Program-made: the position numbers and the translations under genes
Source of the DNA: a virus
Direction: 5' to 3' (one strand)
IMG/VR virus record: IMGVR_UViG_3300032356_000010
Location: 1-26,980 of that record
DNA: 26,980 nt
The notes under the pieces: model-generated
What the model saw: only the letters and a program-made list of their open reading frames with translations
Database searches by the model: none
Told to the model about the DNA's origin: nothing
Shown here: piece by piece, positions 19,007 to 26,661 of the stretch
How positions within the stretch are numbered: position 1 is the first letter of the stretch
How the letters are laid out: each line of letters opens with the position of its first letter

Positions 19007-19447
19007 GTGAAGAAGATGCTCGTCTATTCCGCCTGCCTGCTGGCCGCCGCAGCGGTCGCCAGCCTGCCGGTCGTGACCGCCCAGACAAAGCCGTCTACCA
19101 GCCAGATCCGGGGTCCGGTGCTGACCGACGCCCGCGTCCTGGTTTTATCCAGCGGCAAGATCGGCTTTGCGGCGCTGGGCACCGGCGTCCAGCTCGTCCA
19201 GACGCCGGGCGGCTGGGAGCTGCAGGCCGTGCCGCAGCCGCAGCAGACTGCGGACGCCGTGCTGACGCGGGCCGCAGACGGCGGCTGGACCCTGCCCGCA
19301 TCCTGCTCTCTGCAGGCGGTCTACCGCAACGGCATCCGGCAGGTGCGCCCGCTCGACTACTCGGTCTCCGGCGGCGCGATCCGGTTCACCGACGGCACCG
19401 GCGACCCGTCGCAGGCCGACGACGTCGTGGTCGCGGTCTGCCGCTAG
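19007..19447 (+). CDS. Secreted protein with phage-tail-type C-terminal module
   Basis: 146 aa starting at GTG 19007, four bases after the previous stop. MKKMLVYSACLLAAAAVASL plus PVVTAQT is a clear Sec signal peptide. The C-terminal half, VYRNGIRQVRPLDYSVSGG then IRFTDGTGDPSQADDVVVAV, matches a module I know from phage tail and baseplate-like proteins ('VYRNG-RQ-P-DY-SG--I-F----DDV-V-Y'). Paired with the preceding exported protein, it likely acts in the periplasm or on the cell surface. It ends in TAG overlapping the stop of the convergent SNF2 gene by four bases; no terminator hairpin separates them. Confidence 0.65.
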   Translation: MKKMLVYSACLLAAAAVASLPVVTAQTKPSTSQIRGPVLTDARVLVLSSGKIGFAALGTGVQLVQTPGGWELQAVPQPQQTADAVLTRAADGGWTLPASCSLQAVYRNGIRQVRPLDYSVSGGAIRFTDGTGDPSQADDVVVAVCR

Positions 19448-21612
19448 ATGCCGCGCGACATCACCAGTTCATCCAGCTCATCCTCGCCGGTCTCCGGGTT
19501 GCGCTTCCGCGCGGCTGGCTGCGCTGAAGCCGATCCGGGACCGTACAGCTCTTCGTAGACCGCCGGCCCCAGGTGCTCCACGATCTGGCGGCGATACTTG
19601 CGGCAGATGGTTTTGGCCAGAGCCGCCATGCCGGGCGTCCACAGTTCGTCCGGCGTGTTGGCCAGCCGGTGGCCGATGGCCGCGTCCAGCTTGTTGAATC
19701 CGGCGTCGTCCAGCGTCCGGGCCTTGTCGCACAGCGCGGCGATGAACCGGATGATGCTGCGGGCCGCACGCTGCTGCGGCTCCGACATCGACTCGCCTTC
19801 CTGCTGCAGGCGCTGGCGCGGCGTGAGCACTGCGGCTGCTGCGGACGGCGCGGCATCGGTCCTGGCCAGCGCGGCGGGCACAATCGGCTCGTCGAGGAAC
19901 TCGGGCTTCTCCTCGGTGCCAGCGCCCTTGTTGTCGAGCGCCTTGCGGTTGGTCTCCTGCTTCTCCACGATGGCCTGGGCGATGCGTGCGGTGAGCGATC
20001 CTTCGAGCACCAGGTGCTGCACCAGCACCGGATCGCTCTGCCCGATGCGGTGGCAGCGGTCCTCGCCCTGCTCGATGTTGGCCGGAACCCAGTCCAGCTC
20101 GATGAAGATGACATGGGACGCAGCGGTCAGCGTGATGCCCACGCCCGCTGCAGTGATGGAACCGATGAAGACGTCCGCGCCGCCTTCCGTCTGCTGGAAG
20201 CTGTCGACGGCGGCCTGCTTGTCCGCCGCGCTCATGCCGCCGACGAGCTTGGCCACCTTGTAGCCCTTCTCGGACAGATGGTTTTCGATCAGCTCGATGA
20301 CGTCTCGGTGGTGGGCGAAGACGACCAGTTTGCGGGAGTTCTCCACGGCATCCTCGAGATAGCCCAGCGCAGCCTTGGCCGTCGCCAGGCCAACCTCGTG
20401 CCGGATCCGCGCCATCTCCTCGAAGGCGACCGAATGCGCCTGCCTGAGCTTTTTGACCGCCGCGCGGTAGGCCTCATCATCTCCGCTCGCCTTGGCGATC
20501 TCCATCTCGGCCTGCGCGGCCAGCAGCGAGTCCTGCTTCTTCCTGGCGTGCTCGTACTCGGCGCGGATCACCTCCGCCGCGCCGCTTGCGTCCAGTTCGA
20601 CAACCTGCCGGATCTTCGGAGGCAGCTCGGTGAGCACCTGCGACTTCAGCCGCCGGATCATCACATGCAGGCGCAACTGATGCTGCAGCTCGTCGAGGTT
20701 GTCCGGCCCCAGGAACTGCCAGCCGTAACGCGTCTGGGTGTAGCCTGCGTAGCGCATCCAGAACTTGCGCCGGGTCTGGAAGTGCTCGAAGCGGCTGAAG
20801 ATGGGCACGTTCAGCAGGCAGTAGTCAACTATGGTCCAGAGATCCTGCGGGCGGTTGTAGATGGGCGTGCCGGTCAGCATCAGCCGCCGCTTGGCCTGCA
20901 ACGGCGGAAGGTGGATGATCCACTGGCGACTGTCCGGATCCCACGTCTTGCTGCCGACGATCTGCACCGTGCGCTTGGCGTCCGGGTTCTTGATGTAATG
21001 CGCCTCGTCGATGATGGCGATGTCCCAGACGCGGCTGCGCAGCTCGCGGCTGAAGCGGACGAGCAGGTCGTAGTTGATGATGACGATGTCCGATTCCGGC
21101 CAGCCGGTTTTGCTGTCGACGATGCCGATGCTGCGGTCCCGGACGAGCCACTTCCTCAGTTCGCGCTGCCAGTTGATCTTGAGGCTCGCGGGGCAGACCA
21201 CTAGCACGTTGCGGCAATCCTGGCCCAAGTAGTTGATCAGGCCGATGGCCTGGATGGTTTTGCCCAGGCCCATCTCGTCCGCGATCAGCGTTCCCTCGCG
21301 CTCCAGCGCGTAGGCGACCCCCGCCTTCTGGTAGCCCAGGTAGCTGAGGTTCGGCGGAGCGGGGATGTCGATGTCGGCCTTGACGGCATGGCTCGCCTCG
21401 AGCTGCCTCTGCTGCTTGCGCCGCCAGTTGTTGATCTCGTCCGCCGCCGCCGCGTCGAAGTACTGCTGCAACTTTAGCGCCTTCTTGTAGTCGGCGGTCT
21501 GCCACTCCTTGGCATCGCGGTTCCACCACCAGCCCGCCTCGTTCGGGATCAGGCGCTTGTCGTAGGGTCCGCGCCAGCGGAACAGACCGCCGTAAAAAGT
21601 GACGTATCTCAT
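19444..21612 (-). CDS. SNF2-family DEAD/DEAH helicase-like ATPase
   Basis: 722 aa. A short N-terminal domain (GGLFRWRGPYDKRLIPNEAG, WWWNRDAKEW) precedes the SNF2 core: QxxGVAYALEREGTLIADEM, Walker A GLGKT at 115-119, Walker B DEAH at 202-205 (IIDEAHYIKNP), motif III LMLTGTPIYNR, and in the second RecA lobe GSITAAGVGITLTAASH and the arginine-finger region EDRCHRIGQ. This resembles the SMARCAL1-like helicases common in phages, which translocate on or anneal DNA using ATP. A C-terminal extension of about 160 residues contains SIIRFIAALCDKA and RKRNPETGEDELDELV. That RKRNP matches the linker motif of the left-hand structural proteins. The start overlaps the ParB-like stop (ATGA). Confidence 0.9.
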   Translation of the reverse strand: MRYVTFYGGLFRWRGPYDKRLIPNEAGWWWNRDAKEWQTADYKKALKLQQYFDAAAADEINNWRRKQQRQLEASHAVKADIDIPAPPNLSYLGYQKAGVAYALEREGTLIADEMGLGKTIQAIGLINYLGQDCRNVLVVCPASLKINWQRELRKWLVRDRSIGIVDSKTGWPESDIVIINYDLLVRFSRELRSRVWDIAIIDEAHYIKNPDAKRTVQIVGSKTWDPDSRQWIIHLPPLQAKRRLMLTGTPIYNRPQDLWTIVDYCLLNVPIFSRFEHFQTRRKFWMRYAGYTQTRYGWQFLGPDNLDELQHQLRLHVMIRRLKSQVLTELPPKIRQVVELDASGAAEVIRAEYEHARKKQDSLLAAQAEMEIAKASGDDEAYRAAVKKLRQAHSVAFEEMARIRHEVGLATAKAALGYLEDAVENSRKLVVFAHHRDVIELIENHLSEKGYKVAKLVGGMSAADKQAAVDSFQQTEGGADVFIGSITAAGVGITLTAASHVIFIELDWVPANIEQGEDRCHRIGQSDPVLVQHLVLEGSLTARIAQAIVEKQETNRKALDNKGAGTEEKPEFLDEPIVPAALARTDAAPSAAAAVLTPRQRLQQEGESMSEPQQRAARSIIRFIAALCDKARTLDDAGFNKLDAAIGHRLANTPDELWTPGMAALAKTICRKYRRQIVEHLGPAVYEELYGPGSASAQPAARKRNPETGEDELDELVMSRGI

Positions 21613-22373
21613 CTTTTCTTCAACGCCTCCGCGATTCTCTTTTCGGTTTCGTCTCCGTTTTTCTGCCCTTCGAGGTAGAGTATCAGGTTGTCTAATAGTT
21701 CACGCGCCTCGGGACACGCCTTCCTGAGCCGGGCGAGCATGCGGCTGACATCCCGACTGGTGGGCCGTTTCCTACGGACGGAACGGTTGGCGGATTCCGG
21801 CTTTCCGCCGAGCAGCCCCCTGACCCTTGCATCCCGCTCCCTGGAAGGCATCCTGGCCAGCAGGTAGCCGTCGTACGGACTGATGCGACTGCCCACGGCC
21901 TGCAGGATATCCGGCGGCAGGGATAGCAACGTCCGGCGCTGCGTCACCCAGCCCGGGCTGCGCCCGAAGATCCGGGCGACCTCCTCCACCGTCCGCCCTT
22001 CGTCCATCAGACTGCGGATCAGCTCTGCCTCCTCGACCGGCTTCAGGTTGCGTCGGGCGCTGTTTTCCCGGATCTGGACGACCAGCTCTTCCTCCGTGCT
22101 GGGCACCTCTATGGCCGATACCTGGTTGAGTGGGCTGCCTTCCGGCAGATCGCCGTTGCGCTTCAGCCAGAGCAGGCCTGCCACGCGCCGATGGCCGTAA
22201 ACCAGCCGCCAGCCGCCCCGGATCCGCCGCACGCCGACCGGCTGCAGCTGGCAGCCCGCTTCGAGCAGGTCCTGCGCCATCCTCCGGGCATCGTCTTCCG
22301 GGATCTCGCCCCGGATGTTGTCGCTCAGCTCGATCTCGGACGGATCGAGCAGCAGCAGCCTCGGTTTGGCCAT
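21609..22373 (-). CDS. ParB/Spo0J-like protein
   Basis: 254 aa. The N-terminal ParB-type domain has the CTPase-style motif GHRR (in LVYGHRRVAGLL) and ENSARRNLKPVEEAELI. The helix-turn-helix follows (TVEEVARIFGRSPGWVTQRR). The C-terminus is a charged helical tail. ParB proteins bind CTP, load on specific DNA sites and spread; in phages they serve partition, transcription control or packaging-related roles. No ParA is in the window, so a stand-alone regulator is plausible. The palindromes at 16122-16198 are candidate targets (inference). GGGAGGGGTG precedes the ATG. It overlaps the SNF2 start by four bases, implying coupled expression of two DNA-handling proteins. Confidence 0.85.
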   Translation of the reverse strand: MAKPRLLLLDPSEIELSDNIRGEIPEDDARRMAQDLLEAGCQLQPVGVRRIRGGWRLVYGHRRVAGLLWLKRNGDLPEGSPLNQVSAIEVPSTEEELVVQIRENSARRNLKPVEEAELIRSLMDEGRTVEEVARIFGRSPGWVTQRRTLLSLPPDILQAVGSRISPYDGYLLARMPSRERDARVRGLLGGKPESANRSVRRKRPTSRDVSRMLARLRKACPEARELLDNLILYLEGQKNGDETEKRIAEALKKR

Positions 22374-22549
22374 CACCCCTCCCTGACGGTCAGCAACTCG
22401 ACGATCTCCCGGATCCGGGCCTCGATGCGCTCGCGGTCGCGGGTCGACAGCACCTCGGCCAGCGGCCGGGTCTGCCATAGCGCCATTTCGATCTCGCATG
22501 CCAGCCGCTCCGGGCTGCACTTCAGCTTGTACTCCGGCTTCGTTTGCAT
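22373..22549 (-). CDS. 58-aa helical protein upstream of ParB-like gene
   Basis: 58 aa, starting MQTKPEYKLKCSPERLACEI and ending ELLTVREG. The ATG is preceded by AGAGGAGAACCGAC and the TGA overlaps the ParB-like ATG by one base. Two helices are likely (RLACEIEMALWQ; RERIEARIREIVELL). The position and coupling suggest an accessory to the ParB-like protein or a short regulator, but I recognise no family. The only intergenic room between this gene and the next is 15 bases. Confidence 0.6.
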   Translation of the reverse strand: MQTKPEYKLKCSPERLACEIEMALWQTRPLAEVLSTRDRERIEARIREIVELLTVREG

Positions 22550-22564
22550 TGTCGGTTCTCCTCT

Positions 22565-23203
22565 CTAAACGGCAAGTTCGGCCAACGCCACTTCGTTAGG
22601 AAACTTGTGCTTCAACGTACGCCAGACCGTTTCGACCATGACTGCTTCGGCACTCCTGGACAGCGGCGGCTTGTCGAATACGAAAACCGGCGTCTCCAGC
22701 AGATGCCGGAAATGCCAGCGTGCGTGGAGGTTGTCCTTGATGTGCTCGCGCAGCCGCCGGAGCGTCTCATCCACCGCATGCGCACGGCGGGATTGCACCG
22801 CCTCCGGGAAAACGTCCCCTTGCCCGCCCAGCGCCCCGATGCTCCAGTTGAACCCCCCTCCGTAGCTGGCCACATAGATTCGGTAGATCGGCACGTAAAA
22901 CCTGTCCGAGGACTTGACCAAGCGATCCGGCGTCTCGCGCCGGATGACATCCAGCACCTCGGTGTAGAGCATATGGTTGCTGTTTCCCAGCGTGGACAAT
23001 GCCATCTGCTCCACGCGTATGCTGTGGGCGTAGATGTACTCGATCCCGTGCGCCTGGTGCATGATGCCCAGCACGGATCCCATGAGATCGATGCCCGGCG
23101 ACAGCATCCGTATTGCCGGGAAGGAGTAAGGGTGCCGCGACGGCCTGCACCTCGAAAGATCCAGCAGAGGAGAGACAATATCAGCTAGCGGACGAGCTTT
23201 CAT
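22565..23203 (-). CDS. Paralogous protein B of a tandem pair, unknown
   Basis: 212 aa; GGAG in the upstream gene's last codons serves the ATG, which overlaps its TGA. It aligns along most of its length with the next upstream gene: SPGIDLMGSVLGIMHQAHGI versus SPDVDMLPATLDIIMQASGI; VPIYRIYVASYGGG versus VPIYCAYQAEFLGR; KPPLSRSAEAVMVETVWRTL versus RPPLSIDPAAVAAEAMWRTI; and an identical PNEVALAELA near the end. No membrane segments, cysteine clusters or nuclease motifs are seen. Mixed alpha/beta content. It sits between the VWA/metallopeptidase gene and the ParB-like gene, so a role in a protein complex with those products is possible. Confidence 0.6.
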   Translation of the reverse strand: MKARPLADIVSPLLDLSRCRPSRHPYSFPAIRMLSPGIDLMGSVLGIMHQAHGIEYIYAHSIRVEQMALSTLGNSNHMLYTEVLDVIRRETPDRLVKSSDRFYVPIYRIYVASYGGGFNWSIGALGGQGDVFPEAVQSRRAHAVDETLRRLREHIKDNLHARWHFRHLLETPVFVFDKPPLSRSAEAVMVETVWRTLKHKFPNEVALAELAV

Positions 23204-23862
23204 ATGGCCAGCTCCGCAAGGGCAACCTCGTTGGGGTATGCCTGTTTGATCGTGCGCCACATCGCCTCTGCGGCGACGGCTGCCGGGTCGATCGACAGCG
23301 GGGGCCGATGGAACCAGTGCACCTCGGGCGCGTCCGGATGCGCCAGCAACGCGCCTTCGCGGGGGGCGCTCCCGGCATTGCGCCGGTACTGCTCGATAAA
23401 GCGGGCCGCCTCCGCCACAGCTTCCTGCCGCTTCGCCCGGGCTGCGTTGCCGATGATGAACGGACCGGCCTTCAACCTCGACAAAGCCCAGCGCATGAGT
23501 CCTCTGCCCAGAAACTCCGCTTGGTAGGCGCAGTAGATCGGAACCCACACCATCTGTCTGCCGGTGAAGGACGGGGTCGACAGTCGCATGGCATCCCGGA
23601 ATTCCAGATAGGCCGGGTAGGACAGTCTGGCCAGCGACTCCACAGACATCTTGGGGAACCGGACCGCATGCGCCAGCATCCGCTTTATGCCGGACGCCTG
23701 CATAATGATGTCCAGCGTGGCCGGAAGCATGTCGACATCTGGCGACATCGCCGGAGCAGCCAGGCGGGATACCATCGTTGTGGGTTTGTACAGGGCGTCG
23801 GACAGGAACATCGGATCCCCGCGCTCCATGAAGTGGTCGCTTACAAATGGCCAGAATCCCAT
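23200..23862 (-). CDS. Paralogous protein A of a tandem pair, unknown
   Basis: 220 aa; GGAGG lies 7 bases before the ATG, which overlaps the upstream TAA. It starts MGFWPFVSDHFMERGDPMF and shares most of its length with the 22565-23203 product, including the C-terminal block WRTIKQAYPNEVALAELAI. It differs in having a helical insertion (AARAKRQEAVAEAARFIEQY). The two have diverged well below easy DNA-level similarity, so the duplication is old. The retained VPIY strand, PPLS and C-terminal block are the likely functional core. No known motif identified. Confidence 0.6.
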   Translation of the reverse strand: MGFWPFVSDHFMERGDPMFLSDALYKPTTMVSRLAAPAMSPDVDMLPATLDIIMQASGIKRMLAHAVRFPKMSVESLARLSYPAYLEFRDAMRLSTPSFTGRQMVWVPIYCAYQAEFLGRGLMRWALSRLKAGPFIIGNAARAKRQEAVAEAARFIEQYRRNAGSAPREGALLAHPDAPEVHWFHRPPLSIDPAAVAAEAMWRTIKQAYPNEVALAELAI

Positions 23863-24290
23863 TACGCAGCCTCCAGCTCGGCCAGCGTCAGCGCCGCTTG
23901 GCCGTCGAAACCCGGCTGCCGCTCCGGCCACTGCGACCAGTAGCAGATCAGCTCGGCGCAGATATCCGGCACGGACAGCGTGTTGCTGCCCAGGATCGCG
24001 TAATCCGGCGCGTACTCATCGATGACGCGCCGCATCTCGTCCATCAGTACTGCTTCCGCGTCCTCCGGCGAGTCGGGAAGGACGCTGTAAGCCGCCGGGC
24101 AGTAGTAACCCAGGTCGGTCAGATCGTAGATGTCGCAAGCGATGGCCGAATGGTTGCAAGCGCGGCAGACCGCAGCCACGCGGATGCTGGGGGGCACGCC
24201 CAGCGCGGCGGATCGGTGCAGGATGTAGTTGTGCACGATCCGTTCATGCTGATACATGCCCTGGATTCCAGACGCCGAGAAAATCCTCAT
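23862..24290 (-). CDS. Small protein with Cys/Asp-rich centre and ALxLAEL-type tail
   Basis: 142 aa; the ATG overlaps the upstream TGA. It opens MRIFSASGIQGMYQHERIVH, has a central segment with VAAVCRACNHSAIACDIYDL and GYYCPAAYSVLPDSP, then an acidic helix (DAEAVLMDEMRRVIDEYAPD) and ends QPGFDGQAALTLAELEAA. The three cysteines and the histidine in VCRACNHSAIAC could bind a metal. The start is poorly served by a Shine-Dalgarno sequence, so translation is probably coupled to the VWA gene. The C-terminal tail resembles those of the two paralogues downstream and of two proteins upstream. Confidence 0.6.
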   Translation of the reverse strand: MRIFSASGIQGMYQHERIVHNYILHRSAALGVPPSIRVAAVCRACNHSAIACDIYDLTDLGYYCPAAYSVLPDSPEDAEAVLMDEMRRVIDEYAPDYAILGSNTLSVPDICAELICYWSQWPERQPGFDGQAALTLAELEAA

Positions 24291-25774
24291 TGCTCGACCA
24301 CCACTTTCTTGGCCCAACTGGGCACCTGGACGTCCCCGGCCACGAGGCCGACGACGACCGGCACCGGAGGCGGGTTGTCCGGCCACGGCGTGTAGCCGTC
24401 GGTCAGCACGACGATCAACTCGGGCCGAGGCTTCAGTTTCAGCGCGGCGTCGATGCCGACACGCATGTCGGTTCCGCCGCCGCCGGTCAGCTCGATCCTG
24501 CGCAGCGTGCTGACCTTGCGCGTACGGTGCGCCTTGGCGTCCACGTCGATCAGCGTGATCTCCCTGACTCCGATGGAGCGCAGGATGCCCTGCACCTCGC
24601 TGACCGCAGCCGCCAGTTCCTTGTCGCCCATCGAGCCGCTGGTGTCCAGCACCACGGCGATGTTGGGATCCGGAGTGACCATGCCAGGCTGGATGATGCC
24701 CCGCGCGGCGGCGCGGTGGCTGATGCGCCGCAGCGAGTAGTCAGAACTGCCGTAGCGGGCGGCGGCGGCGCGGCGGATGTGTGCGGCAAGCAGTTTCCGC
24801 CAGTCGGTTTTCGAGGGCTGGACGAACTGGTCGGCCCAGCGCTTCAAGCTCGCCGGGACGCTGCCCCGCTCCCGCGCGTGCCGCTGGATCTCCTTTGCAA
24901 CCTCCGACATGATGACCTCGGCCTCGATCTGGCCGACGCCATCGACGCCGGACTCCGCCGGGCTGGGCAGCTCCCACTCCCGGCGAGGACCGCCTGCGCA
25001 GGATCCGCAGTTGCCTGCACCCGGCGCGGGGCTGCCGCCGCCTTGGGGCTGGCCGCCGGGGTCGGACGTCTGACTGCCGGAGCCTGACTGCTGCTTGCCG
25101 GATCCGGATTGCTGGCTGCCGGATCCGGATTGCTGGCTGCCGGAGCCGGACTTCTGCTTGCCGGAGCCGGAACCCTGCCCCTGCTTGCCGGAGCCTGATT
25201 GCTGCTTGCCGGCACCGGATCCCTGACCCTGTCCCTGCTTGCCCTGCGCTTGCCCTTGGCCTTGGCTTTGCTTGCCTTGCCCTTGGCCCTGCTGCTGCTG
25301 CTGCCCTTGGCCCTGCTGCTGTTGCTGCTGCTGCTGGAGCGCGTCCCAGTACTCCTCCGGCGTGCGCTTCGGCGGCAGGTTGAACTGCTCCGGCATCAGC
25401 ACCCAGTCCGGCAGCCGGACGCCCTCGGTATCCCAGCGCTCCTCGCGGATCTCGCTGTTGATGCTCAGGTCCGTGCAGATGTTGGCCAGCTGCGGGCTTT
25501 GCTCCGACATCCACGCCAGTCGGGTGGCGTGCTGGCGCAGGATGTGATGCACCTCGTGGTAAATGGCGATGATGGCTTCCTTGGGCGTCATCCGGGACTG
25601 GATGTCCGGGTCGTAGTAAAACCTCCACCAGCGGTCGACCGCAAGCGTACCGAGGCCCGGCGCGGGCACCGGCACCATGCGGAAGATGATGTGGGCCAGA
25701 TACGGGCGCTCCTTGAGCAGCCGCAATCGGGCGTACTGCAGGATCTCAGGCATTTGTTCCGGGTTCGTCTTCAT
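24287..25774 (-). CDS. VWA domain protein with N-terminal metallopeptidase-like domain (DUF2201 type)
   Basis: 495 aa; ACGGAGGGACTGCCG precedes the ATG. The N-terminal domain has HEVHHILRQH at residues 73-82 (HExxHxxxxH zinc site) and DLSINSEI at 102-109. Residues about 147-260 are a low-complexity Gln-Gly/Ser-Gly-Lys linker ending in CGSCAGG. The C-terminal VWA domain has an intact metal-ion-dependent adhesion site: D377-T-S379-G-S381, T435 in GGGGTDM, and D459 in VVLTDG. The layout matches DUF2201-type proteins, which often pair with MoxR-like AAA ATPases as remodelling modules; no such ATPase is in the window. It is unknown whether the domain is an active peptidase. Predicted soluble. Confidence 0.85.
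   Translation of the reverse strand: MKTNPEQMPEILQYARLRLLKERPYLAHIIFRMVPVPAPGLGTLAVDRWWRFYYDPDIQSRMTPKEAIIAIYHEVHHILRQHATRLAWMSEQSPQLANICTDLSINSEIREERWDTEGVRLPDWVLMPEQFNLPPKRTPEEYWDALQQQQQQQQGQGQQQQQGQGQGKQSQGQGQAQGKQGQGQGSGAGKQQSGSGKQGQGSGSGKQKSGSGSQQSGSGSQQSGSGKQQSGSGSQTSDPGGQPQGGGSPAPGAGNCGSCAGGPRREWELPSPAESGVDGVGQIEAEVIMSEVAKEIQRHARERGSVPASLKRWADQFVQPSKTDWRKLLAAHIRRAAAARYGSSDYSLRRISHRAAARGIIQPGMVTPDPNIAVVLDTSGSMGDKELAAAVSEVQGILRSIGVREITLIDVDAKAHRTRKVSTLRRIELTGGGGTDMRVGIDAALKLKPRPELIVVLTDGYTPWPDNPPPVPVVVGLVAGDVQVPSWAKKVVVEQ
25060..25345. repeat. Low-complexity repeat encoding Q/G/S/K linker
   Basis: Degenerate tandem repeats, including near-identical units around 25098-25150, encode GSGSQQS/GSGKQQS-type heptads. 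A CTGCTG-rich run (25291-25337) encodes Gln runs. All lies inside the VWA gene and stays in frame. This is a coding repeat; it has no CRISPR-type spacers. Confidence 0.75.
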
Positions 25775-25862
25775 CGGCAGTCCCTCCGTGGCACGGGCAA
25801 TCACATTGGCAATCGGGCGCGGGGAACTCGTGGTCCCCCTGCTCACAGTATGTACAGATCAT
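25746..25862 (-). CDS. 38-aa Cys-rich microprotein (zinc-ribbon-like)
   Basis: 38 aa starting MICTYCEQGDHEFPAPDCQC. Six cysteines (C3, C6, C18, C20, C22, C24) and two histidines (H11, H25) in the first 25 residues suggest a small metal-binding fold. The tail is acidic. TTGGAGAAAACAT places a good Shine-Dalgarno sequence ahead of the ATG. The 3' end overlaps the VWA start by 29 bases, which itself has a ribosome binding site, so both are plausible. It may be an adaptor for the VWA protein or a translational coupler. Confidence 0.5.
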   Translation of the reverse strand: MICTYCEQGDHEFPAPDCQCDCPCHGGTADEDEPGTNA

Positions 25863-25881
25863 ATGTTTTCTCCAATAGGCG

Positions 25882-26661
25882 TCAAACCAACTCCGACAAC
25901 ACATCGTAGCCGGGCCACCGCGCAACGGCGGCGTCCAGCACATCGTTCCAGTCGATCACGGCTCCTGCCAGGGGCGAATACCAGGGTCGGGCGCGGCGGC
26001 AATGGACTACGAGGCCCCGGTACTCCCACAAGCGCGGCTCGTCGGTGTAGTAGGCCCTTACCGGCTCGAAGCTCCGGCTGATGCAGCCGATGAGGCGGCG
26101 CAGCTCGGTGTGCTGGTAGGAGAGCGCGCGCATGGGGTTCCCCGAATCGATCATCGGCAGATCGGTTATATACATCCAGTCGCGCAGGGTAGCCGATGGA
26201 TCGGGGTGGATGTACGGGATGTTTGCGGTCCACATGCGCCACAACCGCCTGCCGTCGCGGTTCCTGGCCTGCGGCCAAATCAGATTCACCGGGAAAGACA
26301 GGGTCCTTCCGCCGCCTGTCTCTGCGCAGACCAGCGACAGCAACCGTAGCAGCCGCTTCTGCGCGGACAGCATCTGATTCATGCCCGCGATGGAGATCGG
26401 CTGCGGGCCATGCCACCGCCAGCCGGTTTCGCCGAGCGGCAGGACGCGCACGGAGAACCCGCTGGCGCAGCGCCTGCTGTCCGGCAGGTAGGCCACCGCC
26501 TCGATCTTGCGGCCAGAGTCCAGCTCGGGCAGCTCCACCTCGACGAAGCGCGGATGCTGGTAGTAATCCATCTCAATGCCCCGGATCCTGACGCTTTGGG
26601 CGAGTTTCTTTTCTCCGACGCGCTCCAGAGCGGCGGCGACTTCCTCTGGGGTGAGTATCAT
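25882..26661 (-). CDS. 259-aa protein of unknown function
   Basis: CTGGAGGAATTGGT precedes the ATG, which overlaps the upstream TGA. It starts MILTPEEVAAALERVGEKKL, a helix, followed by a mixed alpha/beta body: FVEVELPELDSGRKIEAVAY, ISIAGMNQMLSAQKRLLRLL, RTLSFPVNLIWPQARNRDG, YITDLPMIDSGNPMRALSYQ and WEYRGLVVHCRRARPWYSPL. It ends ARWPGYDVLSELV. No membrane helix or nucleotide-binding loop is visible. It precedes the Cys-rich microprotein and VWA gene in the same unit, so a shared process is likely. I do not recognise a family. Confidence 0.58.
   Translation of the reverse strand: MILTPEEVAAALERVGEKKLAQSVRIRGIEMDYYQHPRFVEVELPELDSGRKIEAVAYLPDSRRCASGFSVRVLPLGETGWRWHGPQPISIAGMNQMLSAQKRLLRLLSLVCAETGGGRTLSFPVNLIWPQARNRDGRRLWRMWTANIPYIHPDPSATLRDWMYITDLPMIDSGNPMRALSYQHTELRRLIGCISRSFEPVRAYYTDEPRLWEYRGLVVHCRRARPWYSPLAGAVIDWNDVLDAAVARWPGYDVLSELV

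Noticed and set aside
19573-21204. A 543-codon plus-strand reading frame across the SNF2 gene
   Set aside because: Shadow of the helicase gene, whose motifs are unmistakable on the other strand.
22565-24290. ssrA-like degradation tags on the three small proteins
   Set aside because: The ends (AELAV, AELAI, LEAA) only loosely resemble the terminal ALAA of ssrA tags, and two do not end in Ala-Ala. Listed only as one possible reading of the shared tail.
25060-25345. CRISPR-like repeat array
   Set aside because: Units are in-frame codons of a low-complexity linker, vary in length and have no unique spacers of constant size.
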